From positions 1-64,000 of the forward strand of contig NZ_JANHDN010000012.1 in the NCBI RefSeq assembly GCF_024494565.1: 64,000 bases of DNA. Reading direction: 5' to 3'. Positions 54,862 to 63,944 of the stretch are shown here, one piece after another. A program made the position numbers and the translations under genes. Under the pieces are notes generated by a model, which had not been told where the DNA came from, did not search any database, and saw only the letters and a program-made list of their open reading frames with translations. The first letter of the stretch is position 1; every line of letters begins with the position of its first letter. The stretch is from Halorubrum rutilum (lineage in GTDB: Archaea > Halobacteriota > Halobacteria > Halobacteriales > Haloferacaceae).

Positions 54862-56715
54862 ATGACAAACGTAATATGGATAATGGTCGCTGTCCTCGGA
54901 ACGTTCACCGTCGGCTATATGGGGTACTCGCGGTACCTCTCGCGGTTCGTCGAACTCGATGACGAGCGCGAGACGCCGGCGCACAAGTACGAGGACGGAC
55001 AGGAGTACGTACCGTCGAAGAAGCCGGTACTACTGGGGCATCACTTCTCGAGTATCGCGGGCGGCGCGCCGATCGTCGGCCCGATCACCGCGGGCGCCAT
55101 CTGGGGATGGGTCCCGGCGATGCTGTGGATCGCGATCGGGAACCCGCTGATGGGCGCGGTCCACGACTTCATCTCGCTGTCGAGCTCGATCCGCCACGAG
55201 GGGCGCTCGATCGGGTACATCGTGGGCCAGTACGTCGGGGAGCGAGGGAAGAACCTGCTGCTGTGGTTCGCGTTCCTCACCATCATCCTCGTCGTCGCGG
55301 TGTTCGCGCTGGTCGTCGGGATCGTGTTCAACGCGTTCCCGCAGGTGACGACCGCGAGCTTCGTGTACGTGCTGCTCGCGCTCGCGTTCGGGGTGTACCT
55401 CTACCAGCTCAACGGGCCGTTCGTCCCGGGGACGATCCTGTTCGTCGCCGGCGTCTTCGCCGGCGTCTGGGTCGGCATCCAGTACCCGTTCGCGCTGTTC
55501 GAGCTCGCCGAGGGGAGCCACCCCGCGGGGACGTTCGTGCTGTTCAGCGGGAGCACGGGGAGCTGGGTCCCCGGCGCGGCGGCGCTCGGCGGTAACGCCG
55601 CCGGCTGGGTCCCGATCGTGATGCTGTACGCCGGCATCGCGAGCGCGCTCCCGGTGTGGGTGCTCCTCCAGCCCCGCGACTACCTCTCGTCGTTCCTGCT
55701 GTACAGCGGGGTCGGCGGGGGCGTGCTGGCGATCATCGTCGGGACCGTCTTCGCCACGTCGAGCCAGCCGCTCGTCATCGACTCCTCGATCGGCGTCTTC
55801 GAGGGGTTCTGGGGGATCGAGGCCGCGGGGCTGTTCCCGCTGTTCCCGTTACTCTTCATCACCATCGCCTGCGGGACGATCAGCGGGTTCCACTCGCTCG
55901 TCTCCTCGGGCACTACCTCGAAGCAGCTCAACAAGGAGAGCGACGCCCGCCTGATCGGCTACGGCGGGATGCTCGGCGAGGGGCTGCTCGGCGCCCTCGC
56001 GCTGTCGACGCTCGCGGTCGCCGGCTTCGCCGGTGACGCCGCGGCCGGCGGCATCGGCGGCGCGCTGCCGAACTTCGCGACCGGCGGCGGGATCATCCTC
56101 ACCAGCTTCGGGATCCCGGAGGCGATCGGGAGCGTCTTCATGGCGCTCGTCCTGGTGAGCTTCCTGCTCACCTCCACCGACACCGCGGTCCGCCTGGGTC
56201 GGTACATGATGGAGGAGATCGTTGGCATGGACGACGGGATGACCGTCTCCGGGCTCTCCGGCGGCATCGGCGCGGCCGCTCGCGGACGGTACACGAACCC
56301 GGTCATCCAGATCGGCATCGCGTACGTCCTCGTCATCTCCGGCCAGTGGCAGACGCTCTGGGGGCTGTTCGGCGGCGCGAACCAGCTGCTCGCGGCGCTC
56401 GCGCTGCTGACGGCGACCGTGTGGCTCGCCAACTGGGACGAGTCCAAGCAGCTCGTCTCCACCGGCGTCCCGATGGCGATCATGGTGACGATCACCGTCC
56501 TGGGGCTGACGTGGGTCGCGCTGTACAACAACCTCTACGTCAACCTCATCCAGGGCGGCGCCGGGACGCTCGGCGCCCAGCTGTCGTCCGCGGCGCAGAT
56601 GGTGCTCGGCATCGCGCTGATCTACATCGCGCTGTCGCTCGTCCGGATCGGCGTCGGGAACCTCCGGTCCGTGCGGAGCGGCGAGGCGCCCGCGGCCGAA
56701 CCGAGCGACGACTGA
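54862..56715 (+). CDS. cstA: CstA-family carbon starvation / peptide or pyruvate transporter
   Basis: A 617-residue membrane transporter with about 16 helices. The family start is VAVLGTFTVGYMGYSRYLSR with the conserved PSKKPVLLGHHFSSIAGGAP and VGPITAGAIWGWVPAMLWIA. GAVHDFISLSSSIRHEGRSI, GTISGFHSLVSSGTTSKQLN and LTSTDTAVRLGRYMMEEIVG follow. Bacterial CstA and BtsT import peptides or pyruvate. The substrate here is unknown. It is monocistronic with its own strong TATA box. Confidence 0.92.
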   Translation: MTNVIWIMVAVLGTFTVGYMGYSRYLSRFVELDDERETPAHKYEDGQEYVPSKKPVLLGHHFSSIAGGAPIVGPITAGAIWGWVPAMLWIAIGNPLMGAVHDFISLSSSIRHEGRSIGYIVGQYVGERGKNLLLWFAFLTIILVVAVFALVVGIVFNAFPQVTTASFVYVLLALAFGVYLYQLNGPFVPGTILFVAGVFAGVWVGIQYPFALFELAEGSHPAGTFVLFSGSTGSWVPGAAALGGNAAGWVPIVMLYAGIASALPVWVLLQPRDYLSSFLLYSGVGGGVLAIIVGTVFATSSQPLVIDSSIGVFEGFWGIEAAGLFPLFPLLFITIACGTISGFHSLVSSGTTSKQLNKESDARLIGYGGMLGEGLLGALALSTLAVAGFAGDAAAGGIGGALPNFATGGGIILTSFGIPEAIGSVFMALVLVSFLLTSTDTAVRLGRYMMEEIVGMDDGMTVSGLSGGIGAAARGRYTNPVIQIGIAYVLVISGQWQTLWGLFGGANQLLAALALLTATVWLANWDESKQLVSTGVPMAIMVTITVLGLTWVALYNNLYVNLIQGGAGTLGAQLSSAAQMVLGIALIYIALSLVRIGVGNLRSVRSGEAPAAEPSDD

Positions 56716-56770
56716 CGGCGGCGCCGCTTCGCGGCACCGTTTCGCTTTTCGAACCCGTTTTCGCGTCCGA

Positions 56771-57397
56771 CTAGCGCCAGAACCGCTTCGCGAACTTGGA
56801 GAAGATCCCGTCGTCCGGCTTCTCGACCGGCTCCCACAGCCGAAGCGCCTCGGCGCTGCTCGCGGCCTCGCTGGCGACGAGCCGCTCCTCGTCGGGCGCG
56901 ACGACGACGAGGTTCACCTCGTAGTGGCCGTAGTAGCCGAACTTCAGCAGCGTCCGGTCCCGGAACCCGTCGACGAACTCGGCGACCGACTCCGGGATCC
57001 GATCGGCGACGAGCACGACCGTGACGTCGGTGCCGTAGTGCTGCTCGTTCCCCTCCACCCGCTCGTCGGCGACGTCGTGAGCGAACGCCACGAGCCGCTC
57101 TAACTCGCCGACCGTCGGGTTCCCGACGCGCCGGGCGAAGAGGTACTCCATCACGTCGTGGTCCGCGTAGCTCAGGGCGGGATGGAGGAACTGCTTCTGG
57201 TTGCGCATCCGCATCTCCGCGGTCAGGTCGAACCGCTCCCCGTCGACGACGACGTCGGCGTCGAGGTCGTAGCTGTACATCAGCCGGTCGGAGACCCGGT
57301 CGAGGTACTCGTCGTCGTAGTCCGGGACCGCCTCGCGGATCTCGGCCGGCAGCTCCTCGGGGTCGCGGCGGTCGTCGCCGCCGGCCGCGTCACTCAT
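56771..57397 (-). CDS. Conserved haloarchaeal protein (DUF8052-like)
   Basis: A 208-residue protein. YDDEYLDRVSDRLMYSYDLD, MRMRNQKQFLHPALSYADHD, VGELERLVAFAHDVADERVE and KFGYYGHYEVNLVVVAPDEE match, from memory, a haloarchaeal family listed as DUF8052. The conserved aromatic-rich core suggests an alpha/beta fold, but no catalytic residues are evident. It overlaps the cupin gene by eight bases, so the two are translated from one message. The C-terminus is basic (SKFAKRFWR). Confidence 0.7.
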   Translation of the reverse strand: MSDAAGGDDRRDPEELPAEIREAVPDYDDEYLDRVSDRLMYSYDLDADVVVDGERFDLTAEMRMRNQKQFLHPALSYADHDVMEYLFARRVGNPTVGELERLVAFAHDVADERVEGNEQHYGTDVTVVLVADRIPESVAEFVDGFRDRTLLKFGYYGHYEVNLVVVAPDEERLVASEAASSAEALRLWEPVEKPDDGIFSKFAKRFWR

Positions 57398-57770
57398 CGT
57401 CGGGATCGTACGCGACCGCGTCGTCGTCTGCGGGCGGCGCGCCGACCGCCAGTACGGTCACGGGGCCGTCGGCGTCGGCCGCGTTGTACGCGCGCTGCGG
57501 GCTCTCGGGGTCGACGACGAACAGGTCGTCCGCGGGCACCTCGTACGTCCCCTCCGGCGTCTCCACCGAGAGCGTCCCGTCGAGGACGTAGAACGCCTCC
57601 TGCTGGGTCTCGTGGTAGTGGTACGCGAGCGGGAGCTGCTCGCCCGGCTCGGCGCGGAACCGGTTGATCGCGGCGGCGTCGAGCCCGCCCGGCTCGGAGA
57701 GCTTCCGGCACTCGCAGGGGCGGTCGGGCTTCGGCTCCACCGAGTCCGTGTCGACGACGCGGTATCCCAT
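57390..57770 (-). CDS. Small cupin-domain protein
   Basis: A 126-residue single cupin barrel. Motif 1 is GEQLPLAYHYHETQQEAFYV (two histidines and a glutamate) and motif 2 is ADDLFVVDPESPQRAYNAAD, where the usual metal histidine is replaced by Gln/Arg. TLSVETPEGTYEVP is the strand between them. Metal binding is therefore plausible but incomplete; a sugar or small-molecule role cannot be told. The ATG at 57770 overlaps no other gene. It is first in a two-gene unit with the DUF8052-like gene. Confidence 0.83.
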   Translation of the reverse strand: MGYRVVDTDSVEPKPDRPCECRKLSEPGGLDAAAINRFRAEPGEQLPLAYHYHETQQEAFYVLDGTLSVETPEGTYEVPADDLFVVDPESPQRAYNAADADGPVTVLAVGAPPADDDAVAYDPDDE

Positions 57771-57825
57771 GGGAACCAATTCCACGGAGCGATTGAAAAG
57801 GTCGTCGGGCCGAGTCGGGTCGGCG

Positions 57826-57900
57826 TCGCCCGGTTCCGCGGTCGACGTCGCCCGGTTCCGCGGCCGGCGCTGTCCGGTTCCGCGGCCGGCGCCGCAGCCC
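57826..57900. repeat. Tandem repeat of about 22 bp upstream of the cupin gene
   Basis: Three imperfect units share CCGGTTCCGCGGYCGRCG (near 57831, 57853 and 57875). They lie between the divergent cupin and 77-residue protein genes, in the region where both promoters must be. Confidence 0.7.
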
Positions 57901-57971
57901 GAGAAAACGCCGTAGCGACGCCAGCGGTGGGTTTTAACTTCGTCGAACACGATCGTTCGGTAGAGAAACTT

Positions 57972-58205
57972 ATGTCCGACGACGAGATCCAAGCGGAGGC
58001 GTGCGGACGGTGCTCGATGTCGACCGTCGTGGGCGCGGTGAACGGCGACAAGGACCCGGAGGAGCGGGCCGATCACGACCCGTTCGCGGAGGAGCGCATC
58101 GAGGTCGACGAGTCGTCGTTCCGCCGGGTCTCGCCGGGCGGATTCCTCAGCGACCTCAAGGACCGCGTCGACGAGCTCGGGCGTCGGCTCTCGTACGGGA
58201 AGTGA
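57972..58205 (+). CDS. Small haloarchaeal protein with one CxxC
   Basis: A 77-residue acidic protein: MSDDEIQAEACGRCSMSTVV carries CGRC at 11-14, then VNGDKDPEERADHDPFAEER and VDESSFRRVSPGGFLSDLKD. A TATA-like GTTTTAAC (57931-57938) is about 37 bases before the ATG. There is only one cysteine pair, so a zinc site would need a dimer or a histidine. The function is not known. Confidence 0.62.
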   Translation: MSDDEIQAEACGRCSMSTVVGAVNGDKDPEERADHDPFAEERIEVDESSFRRVSPGGFLSDLKDRVDELGRRLSYGK

Positions 58206-58288
58206 ACTCCCCCGCACTCCCCCTCACCTGACGCTCGCGCTCGGTCGGAGAGACTTATACGCGTTCGTTCCCTACCGGGTGCCACGCG

Positions 58289-58975
58289 ATGGAAGAGAGC
58301 ATCTCCGGCTTCAAGATGCGCGGGGACTGGGGAGACGTCGTCGAACACGGCGAGCGGATCGCCTTAGCGCTCCGGGAGACGGGCGCCGACGGCGACGCGT
58401 TCTACGAGTTCGACGACTGGCGCCCGAAGTCTCACGAACGCATCGACGAGGACGTGTCGGCGAAGACCGCCGAGCAGGCGTCCGTCGGCGAGGGCGAGGG
58501 CGAACAGGCCGGTAAGACGCCGGGCGACGACCTCCAGACGGCCGGCGAGAAGCTCACCGAGTCCTACGAGAAGGTCGAGGAGAACGACACCGAGAGCGCG
58601 ATGGAGAGCTGGGGCGAGTCGATCGGCCACGTCGCCCGCGCGGCCGACTCGGCGAGCCGCAAGGCGCTCCGGAAGGTCGAGGACACGGTGTACCGGAAGG
58701 TGATGACCCAGATGGCGCCGTACTACTTCGACAACGAGCTCGTCAGCGCCAACATCCAGGAGGTCGGCCGCGGCGAGGACGGGGAGACGTTCGAGTTCGA
58801 GGTGAACGTCAACGACGACGAGCTGAAGGCCGAGGTGAGCGAGATCCTCGACGAGTACGAGTCCGAGATCGACCGCTGGCACGTCGAGACCGAGAAGCGC
58901 ACGGACGACGTCGCCGCCGCCGAGGGGGTCGAGCCCCCGGAGACGGAGGGCGGCCCGGACTCGACGATGACGTGA
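58289..58975 (+). CDS. Conserved haloarchaeal protein (DUF5828-like)
   Basis: A 228-residue acidic protein that matches, from memory, haloarchaeal DUF5828: start MEESISGFKMRGDWGDVVEH, then GDAFYEFDDWRPKSHERIDE, KTAEQASVGEGEGEQAGKTP, RAADSASRKALRKVEDTVYR and YYFDNELVSANIQEVGRGED with FEFEVNVNDDELKAEVSEIL. It is probably helical at the N-terminus with a beta C-terminal part. It is widely conserved in haloarchaea, so a basic cellular function is likely, but none is known. Confidence 0.78.
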   Translation: MEESISGFKMRGDWGDVVEHGERIALALRETGADGDAFYEFDDWRPKSHERIDEDVSAKTAEQASVGEGEGEQAGKTPGDDLQTAGEKLTESYEKVEENDTESAMESWGESIGHVARAADSASRKALRKVEDTVYRKVMTQMAPYYFDNELVSANIQEVGRGEDGETFEFEVNVNDDELKAEVSEILDEYESEIDRWHVETEKRTDDVAAAEGVEPPETEGGPDSTMT

Positions 58976-58997
58976 CCCGCGAGCGCGGTACGGACGG

Positions 58998-59003
58998 TTT
59001 TAA
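58998..59003 (+). promoter_or_regulatory. TATA box of the 80-residue protein gene
   Basis: TTTTAA centred 28 bases before ATG 59028 indicates a leaderless message. The helix-turn-helix gene has the same arrangement (CTTTTAAC at 59393-59400, ATG 59424). Confidence 0.55.
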
Positions 59004-59027
59004 CCCGACGACTCGCGAAGGGAGCCC

Positions 59028-59270
59028 ATGAGCGAGGTACTCCGGATCGAGGCCGGCGAGCTGTCGGCCGACGAGATCATCGACGCCCTCAACGACGGCC
59101 GGCGGATCCTCGTCGACGTCGAGCTCGCCGGCGGCCGCCACGAGGTCGTGCTCCGCTACGACGGCGAGACGTACCACTGCGACACCCCGACGAACCTCCA
59201 CCGGCACGCTGAGGAGTCGGAGATGCGCGGCTGTATCGACCGGATGGGGTACGCCGACCCCGACGGCTGA
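59028..59270 (+). CDS. Small conserved haloarchaeal protein with repeat-derived tail
   Basis: An 80-residue protein, MSEVLRIEAGELSADEIIDA then LNDGRRILVDVELAGGRHEV, VLRYDGETYHCDTPTNLHRH and a C-terminal RGCIDRMGYADPDG. The strand-rich middle with one Cys and several His might form a metal site. The final seven residues fall in the first unit of a 31-bp tandem repeat that continues past the stop. The message is probably leaderless. No function is known. Confidence 0.7.
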   Translation: MSEVLRIEAGELSADEIIDALNDGRRILVDVELAGGRHEVVLRYDGETYHCDTPTNLHRHAEESEMRGCIDRMGYADPDG

Positions 59271-59338
59271 CCGCCCGGGGTGCGCCGACCCCGACGGCCG
59301 ACCGCCCGGGGTGCGCCGACCCCGACGGCCGACCGCCC
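59246..59338. repeat. 31-bp tandem repeat across a stop codon
   Basis: Units beginning GGGGTACGCCGACCCCGACG or GGGGTGCGCCGACCCCGACG start at 59246, 59277 and 59308. Only the first is coding and contains the TGA stop; in the later units TGA has become CGA. Confidence 0.9.
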
Positions 59339-59423
59339 GCCGAGCGCGCCCACGCGTCACATCCGCCGGGCCCCCACCGCCGCCGATGACGACTTTTAAC
59401 CCGACCGCAGTCGAACGGCGCCC

Positions 59424-59801
59424 ATGAGCGACCCCGAGATCGAGGACCTCGTCGGCGACGTCTCCCCCTCGTTCGAGCACGTGCTCTCCTGCGTGTTCGG
59501 CGTCCGGGACCACGAGAGCCGCACGTACCTGACGCTGCTCGATCACCCGGGAAGCACCGTCGCCGAGCTCGCCGAGACGCTCGACCGGGACCGGTCGAAC
59601 GTGAACCGCTCGCTGTCGACGCTGCGCGACAAGGGGCTCGTCGAGCGCCGCCGTCGGCTGCTTGACTCCGGCGGGTACGTCTACCAGTACACCGCGATCC
59701 CGGTCCCGGAGGCCAAAGAGCGGCTCCACGACGCGCTCGACGAGTGGGTCGAGGGCGTCCACGAGGCGATCGACGCGTTCGACCCCGACGACCGGGAGTA
59801 G
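59424..59801 (+). CDS. Winged-helix transcription regulator, TrmB/MarR-like
   Basis: A 125-residue DNA-binding protein. The winged helix is HVLSCVFGVRDHESRTYLTL followed by GSTVAELAETLDRDRSNVNR as the helix-turn-helix and SLSTLRDKGLVERRRRLLDS as recognition helix and wing. YVYQYTAIPVPEAKERLHDA and LDEWVEGVHEAIDAFDPDDR form a dimerisation helix. It is leaderless (TATA at 59393). It converges on purO two bases apart. The target genes are not evident. Confidence 0.83.
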   Translation: MSDPEIEDLVGDVSPSFEHVLSCVFGVRDHESRTYLTLLDHPGSTVAELAETLDRDRSNVNRSLSTLRDKGLVERRRRLLDSGGYVYQYTAIPVPEAKERLHDALDEWVEGVHEAIDAFDPDDRE

Positions 59802-59803
59802 GA

Positions 59804-60415
59804 CTACCCGTCGTCCCCGTTGTCGAACGCCAGCGTGACGCCGTCGCCGTCGACGGTCGCGCCCGCGGCGCAGACGGGATGCTCGAAGTCGGCGTCGAGG
59901 ACCTCGCTCGCGGCCTCTCCCGCGTCCGGCGCGCCGGTCGCGGCCGCCGCGAGCGGGTACGGCTCGGGACTATCGGTCTCGTAAGTGGCGACGATCGTCG
60001 GCTCGTCGACGGTCTCCACGAGCAGCGCGTCGCGGCGGACGACGCCGACCGTCGCCGTCTCGCTCCCGACGACGCCGGCGATCCGCGGCGTGTCGTAGTC
60101 GTCCTTCTCGAAGTCGAGCGCGAGCAGCGGGGTCGCCAGCGCGTCGCGCGCCGGGTAGCCGAGCTCCAGCTTCTCCGCGATCGGGTCGACGTGGGAGCCG
60201 TTGCCGACGACCGCGAGCGGCTCCTCCGTCGGCGTCCGGACCGCTCGCGCGCAGTTGTACGAGACGTACGGGTTGTCCGTCTCGGGGGCGTCCGGCGTCG
60301 GGCCCACGGTGAGGGTCTCGCCGCGGTCGAGCACGCGGCGGTTCGGGAACGAGCGCGAGGAGACGCGGTAGGCCCCGATTCCGGGGGCGACGACGACGAA
60401 TCGTCCGACGTACAT
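59804..60415 (-). CDS. purO: IMP cyclohydrolase, archaeal type (PurO)
   Basis: Closes FAICAR to IMP, the last step of purine synthesis, in the archaeal enzyme unrelated to PurH. The 203-residue product has [80 protein letters not shown] and [20 protein letters not shown] in the expected order. The TATA-like GTAAAACGC (60440-60448) is 28 bases before ATG 60415, so the message is leaderless. Confidence 0.93.
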   Translation of the reverse strand: MYVGRFVVVAPGIGAYRVSSRSFPNRRVLDRGETLTVGPTPDAPETDNPYVSYNCARAVRTPTEEPLAVVGNGSHVDPIAEKLELGYPARDALATPLLALDFEKDDYDTPRIAGVVGSETATVGVVRRDALLVETVDEPTIVATYETDSPEPYPLAAAATGAPDAGEAASEVLDADFEHPVCAAGATVDGDGVTLAFDNGDDG

Positions 60416-60586
60416 ACGTCTTCGTGGCTATTCGGTCGGGTAAAACGCATCGATATGCGCACGTTCGTCGATCGCTTCGCGGCCGCGGTCGGGCGGTCGC
60501 GTTCCGTCACCGCCTGCGAACGAGTGACAGAGGGCCGGCGACGCGCAACGCTTACAAACACGCACAGGCTATCGGCGGTTGCGCAC

Positions 60587-60659
60587 AGTCCATTGGGGTA
60601 GTGGCCAATCCTGAAGCCTTCTGGGGGCTTCGACCCTGGTTCGAATCCAGGATGGACTA
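60587..60659 (+). tRNA. tRNA-Gln (anticodon CTG)
   Basis: A 73-base cloverleaf. Acceptor arms AGTCCAT and ATGGACT pair over seven bases, with A as discriminator. The D arm is GGGGTAGTGGCCAATCC. The anticodon arm is AAGCC-TTCTGGG-GGCTT with anticodon CTG after T33, reading CAG codons. The T arm is CCTGG-TTCGAAT-CCAGG. CCA is not encoded. A TATA-like CTTACAAAC lies at 60551-60559. No intron is present. Confidence 0.93.
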
Positions 60660-60843
60660 TTCCCGCGGTCCGCCGCTTCTCGCCCCGACTGCGACGCCCC
60701 GTTCCGTCTCGCCGAGAAGGACCGTTTCGAGTGGACCGACTCGCTACTCCGGTTCGACTCGATCGTTCCCTTCGTTTGGAGCCGCATCCTCTCCGAGTAC
60801 CTCGGTTTCCAGTAGAAACGAAGGGGTGATCGGCCGTGCCAGA
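60660..60843. other. Intergenic stretch after tRNA-Gln, containing an ORB-like motif
   Basis: No gene is seen. It holds a half motif (GTCCACTCGAAACGG on the minus strand, about 60728-60742) and a full ORB-like motif at 60805-60830, near the end of the cgi121 gene. Confidence 0.5.
60805..60830 (+). promoter_or_regulatory. ORB-like motif near tRNA-Gln
   Basis: GTTTCCAGTAGAAACGAAGG followed by GGTGAT is an essentially perfect match to the right-hand origin ORB (TCCAGTCGAAACGAAGGGGT), about 39 kb away and in the same orientation. Confidence 0.6.
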
Positions 60844-61446
60844 TCACTTCTCGACGTCGAGCAGCGCGACGCGCTCGCGGACGACGTCGGCCAGGTCGCC
60901 GGCCGTCGCCGCGAGCTCGCGGTCGGTAACGTCGTAGAACTCCCGCACCCGGTCCGCGTCGAAGTCGGTGACGGCGTCGGCGCCGACGGTCGTCAGCCCC
61001 TCGATCGCGCGCTCGGCCGCGTCGAGGTCCGCGGCGGGCCGGTCCGCGCCGGGCACGTCGCCGAAGTCTGCGGCGAGGACGACCGCGCGCTGGTCCCCCT
61101 CGGCGACGCCGAGCGTCAGCGCCCGATCGATCTGCCGCCGGCCGGCCGCGTACAGCAGGACCTCGACGCCCGGGTCGCGCGCGACGGCCTCGCCGCGGGC
61201 GATCGCTCGCGCGGCGAGACGGGTCGCGGCGTCGAGGTGGGCGTCGGAGACGACGAGACCGGCGTCGAACGCTTGGACGACCGCGCCGGTGTCGGCGGCG
61301 ATCTCGTCGAGCCGGGCGAGGAACCCGTCGAGGTCGTCGATGGCGACCGTCCCGCGGACGAGGCGGTGCGGCGGCGTCGGCGGGTCCGGTGGGCCGTCGC
61401 CGTCGGCCTCGCCCCCGCCGCCCTCGGAGCGACCGTCGTCGCTCAC
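60844..61446 (-). CDS. cgi121: KEOPS complex subunit Cgi121
   Basis: A 200-residue subunit of KEOPS, which adds the t6A modification to tRNAs with Kae1, Bud32 and Pcc1. The first 27 residues are acidic and glycine-rich. [20 protein letters not shown] begins the fold. [20 protein letters not shown] and [20 protein letters not shown] with the conserved GERQI-like motif (here GRRQI) follow, and [20 protein letters not shown] is the late helix. GTG 61446 overlaps the Hel308 stop (GTGA), the standard haloarchaeal hel308-cgi121 pairing. Confidence 0.9.
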   Translation of the reverse strand: MSDDGRSEGGGGEADGDGPPDPPTPPHRLVRGTVAIDDLDGFLARLDEIAADTGAVVQAFDAGLVVSDAHLDAATRLAARAIARGEAVARDPGVEVLLYAAGRRQIDRALTLGVAEGDQRAVVLAADFGDVPGADRPAADLDAAERAIEGLTTVGADAVTDFDADRVREFYDVTDRELAATAGDLADVVRERVALLDVEK

Positions 61447-63911
61447 TCGAAGTCACCCAGGCTCGCCTGTCCGTCGCCGCTCTCGTCGCTCGCGGACCCG
61501 GCGGTCGCCGCCGCCGAGGCCGACTTGTCCGGCCGCACGTCGTCCATCGACGGGTCCTCGCGGCCGGCGTGTTCGAGGATGCGCTCGGCGGTGCGCTCGC
61601 GGCCGCGGAGCGCGCCGAGCACGACCGCCTTGTCGGCCTCGCGGAGGTCGGCGCGCGTCTCGATCCCGGCCTCGAACAGCCGCCGGGCGCGCTTCCGGCC
61701 GACGTTGCGGACGCCGGCCAGGTCGAGCAGCTCCTCGCGGACGCCGTACTCGATCCGCTTCCGCGCCTCGCGGACCGCGACGACGACGTCGCCGTCGACG
61801 CCCTCCACGTCGCGCGCGAGCGTCTCGGCCGCGCGCAGCAGCCACTCGGCGGTGTCGACCTTCCCGCGGATGTCGCCCGGACCGACGCCGTACCGCTCCG
61901 TGATCCGGTCCTCGTCGACCTCGTTCGCCCAGTCCTCCAGGAGCCGGGCCGTCTTCAGCGACGCGAGCCAGTCCTCGAAGCGCACGTCCTCGTACTCGGA
62001 GGGCACGTCGCCGAGGAACTCGGACTCGCGCTCGTAGCAGAGCTCGGTGTACGTCTCGCGGTCCCCCGACTTCAGGTAGAGCTCGTACATGTCGGGGGTG
62101 CGGCTGACGAGGTGGTAGAGGCCGAGCGGGGTGACTTCGGGGGACTCCGTCACCTCTCCGCCTTCCGTCCCGCTCACCTCGCCGTCCTCGCCGCCCTCGC
62201 CGCCCGCTCCGGCCCGCGTGTACGTCCCGAACCCGGGCTCGTCGGCGTCTCCGTCGCCGTCGGCCGTCATGACGAACTCCCCCTCGCCCTCGCCTCCCGC
62301 GCCGGCGACCTCGGCGCTCCCGGCCGCCCCGACCGACCGGAGCCCGTCGAGCATCTCCGCGGCGCTCATCGGGTCGAGGTAGAGCCGCGAGACGGTGTGG
62401 CCGATGCCGGTCGCGGTCAGGCCCTCGGTCCCCCCGTCGCGGTCGACGAAGTCGTTGACGGCGAGGTAGTCGAGGACGGTGTCGGTGACGGCCGCGAGCC
62501 GGCCCTCGTCGTCGGTCTGCGTGGCGTAGAGGGTGTTGTCGAGGAACGAGAGGAGCCCGTCGCGGGTGGAGGCGAAGCCGGAGGCGATGGTGGCGAGCAC
62601 GTGGGTCCGGAGCGCGGGCTCGGCGGCGAGCTTCGACCGGACCGGCTCGGGGTCGGCCCAGAGGTACCGCTCGAACAGCTCCTCCTTCGTGTCCGCGTCG
62701 TTCGCGAGCAGCACGGCCTCGCCGTACGGGTCGAGCCCGGGTCGCCCAGCGCGCCCGCACATCTGGTGGACCTCCAGCACGTCGAGGGGTTTCATCCCGC
62801 CGAACTCCCCGTCGTAGCGGCGCCAGTCGCGCACGATCACCCGGCGGGCGGGGGTGTTGACCCCGGCGGCGAGGGTGGGCGTCGCGGAGATGCACTTGAT
62901 GAGGCGGTCGCGGAACGCGTCCTCCACGAGCGACCGGTGTTCGCTCGCGAGGCCGGCGTGGTGGAACGCCGACCCCCGTTCGACCGCGTCGGCGAGGTCC
63001 TCGGAGGTGTCGGTGTCGGAGACGCCGCGGATCTCCTCGGCGAGCTCGCGGAGGCGGTCGCGCTCGTTGTCGGTGAGCCGCGACCCGGTGACCTCGGCCA
63101 GCTTCCGGGCCGACGACTCGGCGTTGCGCCGGGAGTTGACGAAGACGAGCGAGGAGCCGCCCTGCCCGTCCTCCTCCGTGTCGAGGGCGTCCGCGACGAG
63201 CCGGGCGGTCTGGTCCTCGCCGCGCTCGACGGGCACCTCGCGCTTGCTCCCGTCGGCGAAGTCGATCGCGTTGCCGAAGTGGACGCCCATCCGGAGGTCG
63301 ATCGGGCGCCAGTCGGACTCGACGAGGCCGGCGTCGAGCCACTCGGCGATGACGTCGGCGTTGCCGACGGTCGCCGAGAGCGCGACCGTCTGGAGCCCGG
63401 GGTTCACCTTGCGGAGCTTCGCGAGGGTCACCTCCAGGGTGGGGCCGCGGTTCGGGTCGTCGACGAGGTGGACCTCGTCGCTCACGACGCAGGTGAGGTC
63501 GTCGATCCACGGGGCGCCGTTGCGGATCAGCGAGTCGACCTTCTCCGAGGTGGCGACGATGATGTCGCGCGTCGCCAGCCACTCGCCGTCCGACTCGTAG
63601 TTGCCGGTGGAGACGCCGACCGTGACGCCGTGGTCCTCCCAGCGCTCGAACTCGGTCTTCTTCTCGCTGGCGAGCGCGCGCAGCGGGACGATATAGAGGG
63701 CCTTCCCCCCGCGCTCGACCGCGGACAGCATGGCGAGCTCGGCGATCAGCGTCTTCCCGGAGGCCGTCGGCACCGCGGCGACGAGGCTCTCGCCGTCGAC
63801 GACGCCGGCCTCGACCGCGGCCGCTTGGGGCGGATACAGCTCGGCGACGCCCTCCGCTTCGAGCGCCTCGCCGACGCCCGCGGGGAGCCCGGAGAGCGAA
63901 CTCGGTTGCAT
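61443..63911 (-). CDS. Hel308-type ATP-dependent DNA helicase
   Basis: An 822-residue superfamily 2 helicase that unwinds stalled forks. Q motif [14 protein letters not shown], Walker [25 protein letters not shown] box [20 protein letters not shown], motif [23 protein letters not shown], motif [22 protein letters not shown] and motif [22 protein letters not shown] are all present. A winged helix, ratchet domain and C-terminal HhH ([20 protein letters not shown]) complete it. A glycine/acid-rich insertion around residues 530-600 is a halophile addition. TTTAAA at 63938-63943 puts a leaderless start at 63911. Confidence 0.95.
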   Translation of the reverse strand: MQPSSLSGLPAGVGEALEAEGVAELYPPQAAAVEAGVVDGESLVAAVPTASGKTLIAELAMLSAVERGGKALYIVPLRALASEKKTEFERWEDHGVTVGVSTGNYESDGEWLATRDIIVATSEKVDSLIRNGAPWIDDLTCVVSDEVHLVDDPNRGPTLEVTLAKLRKVNPGLQTVALSATVGNADVIAEWLDAGLVESDWRPIDLRMGVHFGNAIDFADGSKREVPVERGEDQTARLVADALDTEEDGQGGSSLVFVNSRRNAESSARKLAEVTGSRLTDNERDRLRELAEEIRGVSDTDTSEDLADAVERGSAFHHAGLASEHRSLVEDAFRDRLIKCISATPTLAAGVNTPARRVIVRDWRRYDGEFGGMKPLDVLEVHQMCGRAGRPGLDPYGEAVLLANDADTKEELFERYLWADPEPVRSKLAAEPALRTHVLATIASGFASTRDGLLSFLDNTLYATQTDDEGRLAAVTDTVLDYLAVNDFVDRDGGTEGLTATGIGHTVSRLYLDPMSAAEMLDGLRSVGAAGSAEVAGAGGEGEGEFVMTADGDGDADEPGFGTYTRAGAGGEGGEDGEVSGTEGGEVTESPEVTPLGLYHLVSRTPDMYELYLKSGDRETYTELCYERESEFLGDVPSEYEDVRFEDWLASLKTARLLEDWANEVDEDRITERYGVGPGDIRGKVDTAEWLLRAAETLARDVEGVDGDVVVAVREARKRIEYGVREELLDLAGVRNVGRKRARRLFEAGIETRADLREADKAVVLGALRGRERTAERILEHAGREDPSMDDVRPDKSASAAATAGSASDESGDGQASLGDFE

Positions 63912-63935
63912 TGGTGGAGGGTGGGTCCCGACCCG

Positions 63936-63944
63936 ATTTAAACC
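63936..63944 (-). promoter_or_regulatory. TATA box of the hel308-cgi121 unit
   Basis: GGTTTAAAT on the minus strand is centred about 28 bases before the helicase ATG, the distance for a leaderless message. Confidence 0.6.
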
